NCBI GenBank assembly: GCA_038749595.1
Contig: JBCDHW010000002.1
Location: forward strand, 124,001 to 188,000
Length of the DNA: 64,000 nt
Reading direction: 5' to 3'
Origin: Parvularcula sp038749595
GTDB taxonomy: Bacteria; Pseudomonadota; Alphaproteobacteria; Caulobacterales; Parvularculaceae
The notes under the pieces were generated by a model that saw only the letters and a program-made list of their open reading frames with translations, was not told where the DNA came from and searched no databases. Numbering within the stretch: the first letter of the stretch is position 1; each line of letters begins with the position of its first letter. Below, piece after piece: positions 35,635 to 42,845 of the stretch. The translations under genes were made by a program, and so were the position numbers.

Positions 35635-37059
35635 ATGGATATTGCCAATAACGAGCGCGAGACAACCTTCCGCGAAAGCGTCGACATCATGTTCGAGCGC
35701 GCCGCCGCGCATCTCGATATTTCCGACGGCCTGAAAGAGAAAATCAAGGTCTGCAACTCCGTCTACACGGTTCGGTTCGGCGTTCGCCTCCGGGGCGATA
35801 TCCATACCTTCGTCGGCTACCGCGCCGTTCACTCCGAACACATGGAGCCGGTCAAAGGCGGCATTCGCTACGCAATGTCAGTCGACCAGGATGAAGTCGA
35901 AGCACTCGCCGCACTGATGACGTACAAGTGCGCTCTGGTGCAAGTGCCGTTTGGCGGATCGAAAGGGGGCCTACGGATCAATCCTAAGGACTGGGACGAA
36001 GAAGAGCTTGAGCGGATCACCCGCCGCTTCACCTATGAATTGGCAAAGCGCGATTTGATCCACCCATCCCAAAACGTCCCTGCGCCCGACATGGGCACCG
36101 GCGAGCGGGAAATGGCATGGATGGCCGACCAGTACCGCCGCATGCATCCCACGGACATCGACTCAGCGGCCTGCGTCACCGGGAAGCCTCTCGGCGCAGG
36201 CGGCATTGCAGGCCGGGTCGAGGCGACAGGACGCGGTGTTCAGTATGCGCTGCAAGAGTTCTTCCGTCACGACGAGGACGTCAAGGAAGCCAACATGAGC
36301 GGGACGCTGGAGGGCAAGCGGATCATCGTTCAGGGGCTCGGAAACGTTGGGTATCACGCAGCGAAGTTCCTCTCCGAAGAAGACGGCGCAATCGTTGTCG
36401 GGGTCGTGGAGCGCGATGGTGCGGTTTGCGATCCGAAGGGCATTAACGTCGAGCAGCTCAAGACGTTCATTTCCCAGACCGGCGGCGTCAGCGGTTACCA
36501 CCACGGCACCTGCATTAGCGATGGCGTGAAAGTCCTCGAGGAGGAGTGCGATATCTTGATCCCGGCGGCTGTCGAGGGCTCGATATGGCGCGGCAACGCC
36601 CACGCGATCAAAGCGAAGCTGATCATCGAAGCAGCGAACGGACCGATCACCGCAAGCGCAGACACCATTCTGCGGGAGAAAGGCGTCGTCATCATCCCGG
36701 ACATGTACGCCAACGCGGGCGGTGTGACGGTCTCCTATTTTGAATGGGTCAAAAATCTCAGCCACATCCGCTTCGGTCGGATGCAACGCCGGCAGGACGA
36801 AAAACAGAAAATGCTGCTCGTCAAGGAACTTGAAGGTATGCTGAAGACCAAGTTCTCTGAGAAGTTCATCGAAGAATTTGGTAAGGGTGCGGACGAAATC
36901 GATCTGGTGCGCTCTGGCCTCGATGACACGATGCGCGGAGCGTACCAACAGATGCGTCACTACTGGCGCGAGGTCGACGCGATCGAAGACATGCGCACTG
37001 CCGCATACTTCTGTGCGTTGAAGGATGTCGCCGAAAGCTACCGTTCGCTCGGCCTTTAA
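35635..37059 (+). CDS. Glu/Leu/Phe/Val-family dehydrogenase, probably glutamate dehydrogenase
   Basis: Protein of 474 residues. It has the catalytic-Lys signature VQVPFGGSKGGLRINP and the substrate segment EPVKGGIRYAMSVDQDEVEALAALMT. The NAD-binding motif is GLGNVGYHAAKFL, and a GSIWRGNAH-like end of the Rossmann domain follows. It reversibly deaminates L-glutamate to 2-oxoglutarate. A good GAGGAA site precedes the ATG. An acidic residue after the second dinucleotide-binding strand (VVGVVERDGA) would favour NAD over NADP, a weak inference. The AEC transporter gene follows by 20 bases. Confidence 0.9.
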   Translation: MDIANNERETTFRESVDIMFERAAAHLDISDGLKEKIKVCNSVYTVRFGVRLRGDIHTFVGYRAVHSEHMEPVKGGIRYAMSVDQDEVEALAALMTYKCALVQVPFGGSKGGLRINPKDWDEEELERITRRFTYELAKRDLIHPSQNVPAPDMGTGEREMAWMADQYRRMHPTDIDSAACVTGKPLGAGGIAGRVEATGRGVQYALQEFFRHDEDVKEANMSGTLEGKRIIVQGLGNVGYHAAKFLSEEDGAIVVGVVERDGAVCDPKGINVEQLKTFISQTGGVSGYHHGTCISDGVKVLEEECDILIPAAVEGSIWRGNAHAIKAKLIIEAANGPITASADTILREKGVVIIPDMYANAGGVTVSYFEWVKNLSHIRFGRMQRRQDEKQKMLLVKELEGMLKTKFSEKFIEEFGKGADEIDLVRSGLDDTMRGAYQQMRHYWREVDAIEDMRTAAYFCALKDVAESYRSLGL

Positions 37060-37079
37060 GAAGACAAAGGAGACCGGCG

Positions 37080-38012
37080 ATGATGCCGATCATCGCCGGT
37101 CTTGTCCCGATCGCAGCATCGATTGCCCTCGGCTGGACGGTGCGTCGAACAGGGCTGATCCCAACTGAGCTTTGGAGCGGGGTCACCCGACTCTCCTATC
37201 TCGTTCTTCTCCCGGCCCTGCTCTACGTCACGATCGCCCGCGCCGACGTTGGCAGCCTCCCCGCAGCGCCGATGCTCGTCACGGCCACTGCAGGCTTTCT
37301 CGCGATCGCAGGCATCGCGCTCCTGCTCAAGCCGATCCTCCGTACCGACAGCCCAAGCTACACCTCCGTTTTTCAGGGCAGTGTCCGGTGGAACGGGTTT
37401 GTCATCCTCGCCCTCGCGCAAACGAGCCTGACACCCGATCAAGCAACACTCACCGCTTTGGTCTTTGCACCGACAGTTCCTTTGATAAACGTCATGTGCG
37501 TTGCTGTACTATCCGTATGGGGCGCAAACGGCGACGGCATCCGACTTGATCGGGTGCTGTTCCGTATCGTGACCAATCCGCTGATCATTGGATGCGCCGC
37601 CGGAACGCTTGCGAGCCAAGTGCCGCTGATGCGGGCTCCACTGCTTATCGAGACGCTCGAACTGATCGGCCGGGCTGCACTACCCCTGATCCTTCTCACC
37701 GTCGGTGCAGGGCTGAACTTTTCGGCCATCGGCGCACGGCCCGGACTGCTCGCTATCGCAGTCTTTATGAAGTTGGTCGCTGCGCCCGCCGTCTTCATTG
37801 CGCTTGCGATGGGGTTCGGCCTCGCCCCCGATGTCGTGGTCATTCTCGCCGCCATCGGCGCCGCACCCGGGGCTGCTTCAAGCTACGTTCTGGCCCGTGA
37901 GCTCGGCGGCAACGCGGACCTCACGGCGGGCCACGTGACCATCACGACGATCCTCGCGTTCGTCAGCCTCCCGTTGTGGATCAGCGCAGCAACGTTTCTC
38001 GCGAACCAATGA
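37080..38012 (+). CDS. AEC family transporter (auxin efflux carrier-like)
   Basis: Protein of 310 residues with ten hydrophobic helices in two repeats. The N-terminus GLVPIAASIALGWTVRRTGLIP, the RLSYLVLLPALLY motif and the C-terminal ASSYVLARELGGNADLTAGHVTITTILAF match the AEC/MdcF family of organic-acid or amino-acid exporters. A strong AAAGGAGACC ribosome site precedes tandem ATGs at 37080 and 37083. It is probably co-transcribed with the glutamate dehydrogenase gene, so a dicarboxylic substrate is plausible but inferred. Confidence 0.85.
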   Translation: MMPIIAGLVPIAASIALGWTVRRTGLIPTELWSGVTRLSYLVLLPALLYVTIARADVGSLPAAPMLVTATAGFLAIAGIALLLKPILRTDSPSYTSVFQGSVRWNGFVILALAQTSLTPDQATLTALVFAPTVPLINVMCVAVLSVWGANGDGIRLDRVLFRIVTNPLIIGCAAGTLASQVPLMRAPLLIETLELIGRAALPLILLTVGAGLNFSAIGARPGLLAIAVFMKLVAAPAVFIALAMGFGLAPDVVVILAAIGAAPGAASSYVLARELGGNADLTAGHVTITTILAFVSLPLWISAATFLANQ

Positions 38013-38031
38013 CGGCCAGAGACCTGCGGGA

Positions 38032-38991
38032 CTAGCCGTCTTTGAACTGCTCGCCGGTCTCATCCAGCTCGAACCGGTAGTTTGTCCGGCAGAAATCGCA
38101 CGAGACATCAATCGCGCCGTCTTCAATCATGTCGTCAATATCGGTCCGGGCGTATTGCGAAAGCACCGAGGCGATTTTCTCGCGGCTGCACGTACAACCA
38201 AAATGCACCGGAGACGGATCAAACACTCGAACCCCGTCTTCATGATAGAGCCGATAGAGAAGCTGCTCAGGGGAAACCGTCGGATCCAGCAACTCGTCCG
38301 CCTTCACCGTTTCCAGCAAAATTGCTGCGCGGTTCCAGGCCTCACGGTCGTCCTCAGCCATCAGAACTTCTTCGCCGCGTTCGCGTGTGCCCCCTTCACC
38401 GGGCACGAACTGCGCCATGATACCACCGGCGCGCCAGGTCTCGCGGCCCTCTTGGTCGGTGATCCGGCCGACGGCGAGCTCAATCGCTGTGGGGATTTGT
38501 TCGGACTGTGCGAAGTAACTGATCGCAGCCTTTGAGATGGTCGGACCATCAAGCGGCGTGACCCCCTGGTACCGCTCCATGTCCGCACCCTGATCAATTG
38601 TCATGACCATGTGGCCTTTGCGCAATAGATAATGAAGCTCCGGACCCTGCGCTTTGGCAGCGACTCCTTCTTGGCCGTCTTGAATTTTCGCCGTGGCGCG
38701 CAAGGCGCCGCCAGCCGCGTAATCAGCGACGATCATCGACACCGGCCCATCGCCTTGCGCCTGCAAGATCAGCTTACCATCAAATTTCAGAGCCGTGCCG
38801 AGCATCGCAACAAGCGCCGCGGTTTCGCCCATCAACTGTTTTACCGGTAGCGGAAAACTATGCCGTGCAAGGAGATCATCGATCGCCGGGCCTAGCCGAA
38901 CCACCCGTCCGCGGACAGCCGACTCGCCGACTTGAAAAGGGATGACCACGTCGCTTTTCGGTCCACCAGGTTGAGGCGCTTCGTCAAACAT
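38032..38991 (-). CDS. hslO: Redox-regulated chaperone Hsp33
   Basis: Protein of 319 residues. The C-terminal zinc/redox switch is present: CTCSREK (C-x-C) and CDFC (C-x-x-C). The N-terminal domain is typical (VRLGPAIDDLLARHSFPLPV, LLGETAALVAMLGTALKFDG-like). It protects unfolding proteins under oxidative stress in the cytoplasm when the disulfides form and zinc is released. It lies 5 bases after the ABC permease stop, so both are likely on one transcript. Confidence 0.94.
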   Translation of the reverse strand: MFDEAPQPGGPKSDVVIPFQVGESAVRGRVVRLGPAIDDLLARHSFPLPVKQLMGETAALVAMLGTALKFDGKLILQAQGDGPVSMIVADYAAGGALRATAKIQDGQEGVAAKAQGPELHYLLRKGHMVMTIDQGADMERYQGVTPLDGPTISKAAISYFAQSEQIPTAIELAVGRITDQEGRETWRAGGIMAQFVPGEGGTRERGEEVLMAEDDREAWNRAAILLETVKADELLDPTVSPEQLLYRLYHEDGVRVFDPSPVHFGCTCSREKIASVLSQYARTDIDDMIEDGAIDVSCDFCRTNYRFELDETGEQFKDG

Positions 38992-38996
38992 CAGGT

Positions 38997-39857
38997 TTAT
39001 GCTTTCAATTTATAGCCGCGCTTGAAGAGCAAGTAGGTGATGAAGAAGGCCGCCGCTGACAACCCTAACGATAGGAAAGCTCCGAAGACGATCGGCGAGT
39101 CGGCGGCCCCTATAAAACCGTACCTGAAGCCATCAATCAAATAAAACAGGGGGTTAAACGCTGACATATCTGCGACCCACTCAGGCAGGCCCTCGCGGCG
39201 TACGGAGTAGAATGTCCCCGACAAAAACGTCAGCGGCGTGATGACGAAGTTTGTAATCAGCGACAACTGATCGAATTTATCCGCCCACATGCCCGCGATC
39301 ACCCCGATGGCGCCCAGCATCACCGAAGCAGCAGTACTGAAAAAGAGGACTGCGGCGAGGTTTGTGATCGCGAATGGACCGTCTGTGGCGGCCATGAAGA
39401 TCGCGATCGTTACGGCCGTGATCACACCGACGATCAGACCTCGCGTGGCCGCGCCTGCGGTGAATGCGATCGTCAGCTCAAGCGGCGAAAGCGGCGGCAT
39501 CAGAATATCGACCAAGGACCCCTGAACTTTGCCAATGACGAGGGAGCTCGATGCGTTCTGAAAAGCGTTCGACAGGACGGACATCATGATCAGCCCAGGC
39601 GGTAGGAAGGCCGCGAACTCGATCAGGCGCCCTTCCATCGTGACGGAGCGGTCAGCACCAAACGCCACCAAGAAGACGGTCAAGTACAGCATCGTTGTGA
39701 TGATCGGTGCAAAGACAGTCTGGGATGCGACTTTCATGAACCGCATGACTTCTTTTTTGTACAAAGTCCAAAGACCGAGTCCATTAAACACCCCGAATCG
39801 GCGTTCACCAAAGTCGTGAGTTTCTGAGACCGTAAGGGGGCCACCATCCAGGGCCAT
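38997..39857 (-). CDS. ABC-2 type transporter permease
   Basis: Protein of 286 residues from ATG 39857 (GAGG 9 bases upstream); the ATG at 39875 sits directly on a GGAGG and is less likely. Six hydrophobic helices are present, with the ABC-2 signatures VQGSLVDILMPPLSPLEL and ITPLTFLSGTFYSVRREGLPEW. The segment FNPLFYLIDGFRYGFIG is typical of the NodJ/YadH-type permeases for drugs, polysaccharides or hydrophobic compounds. No ATPase gene is adjacent, so its partner is encoded elsewhere. It is divergent from gcrA. Confidence 0.88.
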   Translation of the reverse strand: MALDGGPLTVSETHDFGERRFGVFNGLGLWTLYKKEVMRFMKVASQTVFAPIITTMLYLTVFLVAFGADRSVTMEGRLIEFAAFLPPGLIMMSVLSNAFQNASSSLVIGKVQGSLVDILMPPLSPLELTIAFTAGAATRGLIVGVITAVTIAIFMAATDGPFAITNLAAVLFFSTAASVMLGAIGVIAGMWADKFDQLSLITNFVITPLTFLSGTFYSVRREGLPEWVADMSAFNPLFYLIDGFRYGFIGAADSPIVFGAFLSLGLSAAAFFITYLLFKRGYKLKA

Positions 39858-39920
39858 AGCGCAGTCCTCAATCATCCTCCGAGCGACTTAGACGGGGTTG
39901 GCGCTCAGAGCATCCCTCGG

Positions 39921-39978
39921 TTTGGACAAAACACCCGATTGTGGTGTGGACAAATATCGCGCCCCAAGATGTGGACGT
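39921..39978. promoter_or_regulatory. Three spaced DnaA-box-like sites upstream of gcrA
   Basis: TTTGGACAA (39921-39929), TGTGGACAA (39945-39953) and TGTGGACGT (39970-39978) recur at 24- and 25-base steps. TGTGGACAA is the complement of TTGTCCACA, one mismatch from the classical DnaA box TTATCCACA. They lie 127-184 bases upstream of gcrA. DnaA activates gcrA in Caulobacter, so the position is sensible. Binding is inferred, and the first and third copies are weaker. Confidence 0.42.
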
Positions 39979-40104
39979 TAATAACTCCTTTCAACTTGAT
40001 CTTGTGCGCCGTGCATCAATGCGCCACAAAATCTAGGGTCGGCTGCGTAAGGGTCACAAGATCTGGTGTCCGACAATTTGGCTTTGTTAGAGCGGGAGAA
40101 AACC

Positions 40105-40614
40105 ATGGCGTGGACCGATGATCGGGTCGAAGAGCTCAAGAAACTCTGGGCAGAGGGGCACTCCGCAAGCCAGATTGCGGCCCGAATGGGCGGGGTCACA
40201 CGCAATGCCGTGATCGGTAAGGTTCACCGTCTTGGGCTGTCGGGTCGGGCTGCGCCTGCGAAACCGAAGTCCGTCGTCACCGAGAGCCCTCGGCTTGCGC
40301 AATCGGAGGACACCGCCGCGCCCCGTGCCGGCCTTGAGCGCAAACCGGTTCGCAGTGTGCTGCGCGACTTACCCCCGATCACCGATATTGGGCTGGGCCG
40401 CGCCACGGTGAGTTCGATCGGAAACAATCAGTGTAAATGGCCCATCGGTGATCCGGCATCGGACGATTTTCACTTTTGCGGACAGCCTACGACCGGTGGA
40501 AAGCCCTACTGCGCGTACCACGTCCAGCTCGCTTTCCAGCCGTCGATCCCTCGTAAAGAGCGCAAACGCAGCGAAGCACCCGCGCTCCCTCGCCCAAAGC
40601 GCGCGGTCAGCTAA
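40105..40614 (+). CDS. gcrA: GcrA cell-cycle regulator
   Basis: Protein of 169 residues from ATG 40105; the frame is open upstream, but MAWTDDRVEELKKLW is the family N-terminus and a GGGAG site precedes it. The N-terminal helix-turn-helix (about 1-45, SASQIAARMGGVTRNAVIGKVHRLGL) binds DNA. After a variable Pro/Ala-rich linker comes the sigma70-interacting C-terminal part with NNQCKWPIGDP and FCGQPTTGGKPYCAYH. GcrA recruits RNA polymerase at promoters with CcrM-methylated GANTC sites and controls early cell-cycle genes. It is diagnostic for alphaproteobacteria. Confidence 0.95.
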   Translation: MAWTDDRVEELKKLWAEGHSASQIAARMGGVTRNAVIGKVHRLGLSGRAAPAKPKSVVTESPRLAQSEDTAAPRAGLERKPVRSVLRDLPPITDIGLGRATVSSIGNNQCKWPIGDPASDDFHFCGQPTTGGKPYCAYHVQLAFQPSIPRKERKRSEAPALPRPKRAVS

Positions 40615-40659
40615 AACCCGCAAGCGCCGCATCCCTGAGATGCACCGCTGACGCCTGGT

Positions 40660-42753
40660 TTAGTCATTTGTTCCTGCAAGAGCAGCCGCTTTCCGCCAGT
40701 CGGGGAGCGGCGCTTTTTTATATTCTCCGTCGACAAACATTTGTGCTTGATCGGCATAGTGAGCGGAGTCGGGTCGTCCCATCGCCGCGCCATACGGGTA
40801 AATCGTCTCGGCACTGAGTTGACCGTCGGCGTCCCATGAGATGATCCCGATATAACTGTCTCCCGCCGTGCCCGCCAACCGTCCATCGACCTCGTCGATA
40901 TCCCAATAGATGGCGCGGAGTGCGTCAGGCCCGCCGACCAAAGGAAGATCAACATCCCCTCGGCGCAAGCGCGACAAATCAGTGAGCGTAGGATCCAGTC
41001 GACCAAAAGACGTACGCAGACGGTCAGTTGCTTCTTTCAACACATCAGCATGGGGACGCTCTTCGTAGTAGCCACGCATGCCGAGATAACGGTCATAAAT
41101 AATCAGCGCCGCAAGGCTATCCGCTGCACCGACGCCGTCGAGGGTTTTGTCCCATGTCCGCAAGAGCGCCATCGCGTCCGCGTCGACAGCGTCAAGAGAC
41201 GGGTCGGATACGAAGGCTTCAAAAAGCTCTCCAAGAGGCGACCCAAACGTATACCCCACGTCCGATCGAATGCGGTGGAGATCATCCATTGAAAGGCGCC
41301 GTCCCCGCTCTGCCTCGAAGAGCGCGAGAAGCCTCGCAATACGGTTGGTCGTGATTGTCTCGATACCCACGAGTGAGGCAAACTCTTCCGCCTGCAAATT
41401 GTCCTCATCGGCGGTGGCAAGGAACGGCGTGTTGTTAGCGTTGAGCAAATACCCACTATCAGGGTTCACATAAAAGGGTTGCGCTTCAAAGGGTTCGTAG
41501 GATGTCCACAAAAACTCCGAGCTGGTTCCCGGGAGCACGCCAGACCAATCGATAGAAGGATCTCGCTTCGGAAATGCCGCGTTGTAGAGATAGGCGATGT
41601 TGCCCTCATGATCCGCATAGATAAAGTTCGTGGACGGAATAGCGCCCATGCGCATCACGTCCGTCCACTCCTCAAACGACGTCGCGCGGTTGAGGCGATA
41701 GTATTGCTCAAAGTGCTGAATGCCGCCCATCCCCGCGTAACGAACGGCAAAAGCACCTTTGTCGTTTCTAATGATTGGTCCGTGCACCGACCGCTCGACT
41801 TTCTGGCGAACAGGCACCACCAACGGCCCCACCTTCACCCGCAGCCAGAAGGATTCGACATCGATGGAACGCCACTCTCCATCGAACCGATAATTCTTTC
41901 CGCCCTCGTCAAGTTCGAGCGCATAAACATCAACCAAGTCTGGGACATTCACTGTATTTGTCCATGACAAATACTCGTTGTACCCCATAAGAATGAAGGG
42001 AACCCCAGGGAACAGCGGGCCCGCCATCGACCAACCCTCACCACTGGCGATGCGCGCTTCCCACCACGCGGCAACGCCTTCCCATGGCTGGTGCGAGTTC
42101 GAGATCAAGACCGTCGATCCGTCGGCCATGCGGTGCGGCGCAACCGCAATCGCGTTCGAACCTCGGCGATCGGTAAGCGGAGCATCTTCCGGAAGCTCGC
42201 CGTCGTTCAGCTTCGTCAGCACATCGTCGAGCCCATAGAAAAATGGAGATACCAACGCGAACCCGGCGAGCACATCGTCCTCATCCACTGGGAACAATTG
42301 GTGGCGCAGCATTTCGTCTGGGTGCTGAGCAGCATATGCGTTCAGGCCAGCTGCGTAGCCCCGCGCCATCGCCAACGCCTCGGGAGAAATCTTGCCCTTG
42401 CCCAGCGCCACCGCCTCTCGGCTGCCAACAAACCGGTTGATGTAGTCAATCACCACGCCTTCGCGCCCGGTGATCGCGCCCATCTGGTTTTTCACCGGGG
42501 CAATCCGCATCTGGATGGTGGCGAAGTCATCCTCCGCATGCGCATAAGCAAGACCAAAAGCGACCGCCTCATCGGTTAAGCCGTAAATCGATGGCACGCC
42601 GTAGTCATCGCGCTCGATCCGATAAGGCGCAGGCGGCTCCACCGCCTTGAGAACGTTCATTGTTTGGCCGCGGAGATAAGCGTCGGTACCTAACAAAACG
42701 AAAGACAAGACAACGATGAACGTGGTCGCTGCGAGGAAGAGTTTGCGCGCCAT
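40660..42753 (-). CDS. Penicillin acylase family protein (Ntn hydrolase)
   Basis: Protein of 697 residues with an N-terminal signal/anchor (about 5-21). The precursor would self-cleave between Gly198 and Ser199 (RRGSNAIAVAP); Ser199 then becomes the N-terminal nucleophile of the beta chain. The alpha chain carries the RDDYGVPSIYGLTDEAVAFGLAYAHAEDD region typical of the family. Members hydrolyse amide bonds of penicillins, acyl-homoserine lactones or N-acyl amino acids in the periplasm, and a quorum-quenching role is possible but unproven. It converges on gcrA with a 45-base gap. Confidence 0.9.
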   Translation of the reverse strand: MARKLFLAATTFIVVLSFVLLGTDAYLRGQTMNVLKAVEPPAPYRIERDDYGVPSIYGLTDEAVAFGLAYAHAEDDFATIQMRIAPVKNQMGAITGREGVVIDYINRFVGSREAVALGKGKISPEALAMARGYAAGLNAYAAQHPDEMLRHQLFPVDEDDVLAGFALVSPFFYGLDDVLTKLNDGELPEDAPLTDRRGSNAIAVAPHRMADGSTVLISNSHQPWEGVAAWWEARIASGEGWSMAGPLFPGVPFILMGYNEYLSWTNTVNVPDLVDVYALELDEGGKNYRFDGEWRSIDVESFWLRVKVGPLVVPVRQKVERSVHGPIIRNDKGAFAVRYAGMGGIQHFEQYYRLNRATSFEEWTDVMRMGAIPSTNFIYADHEGNIAYLYNAAFPKRDPSIDWSGVLPGTSSEFLWTSYEPFEAQPFYVNPDSGYLLNANNTPFLATADEDNLQAEEFASLVGIETITTNRIARLLALFEAERGRRLSMDDLHRIRSDVGYTFGSPLGELFEAFVSDPSLDAVDADAMALLRTWDKTLDGVGAADSLAALIIYDRYLGMRGYYEERPHADVLKEATDRLRTSFGRLDPTLTDLSRLRRGDVDLPLVGGPDALRAIYWDIDEVDGRLAGTAGDSYIGIISWDADGQLSAETIYPYGAAMGRPDSAHYADQAQMFVDGEYKKAPLPDWRKAAALAGTND

Positions 42754-42845
42754 AGGCCCCCCAAAGAGAAGTCGTTCCCTATGGTTGTACGCTCAGTTCC
42801 TTCGGTGCAAGCGTCGTGAACCGCGGGGACGCAGCCACGCTCCGT

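Noticed and set aside
39976..39995. CtrA box in the gcrA promoter (TTAATAACTCCTTTC)
   Set aside because: Only the first half-site TTAA fits; the second reads TTTC, too far from consensus.
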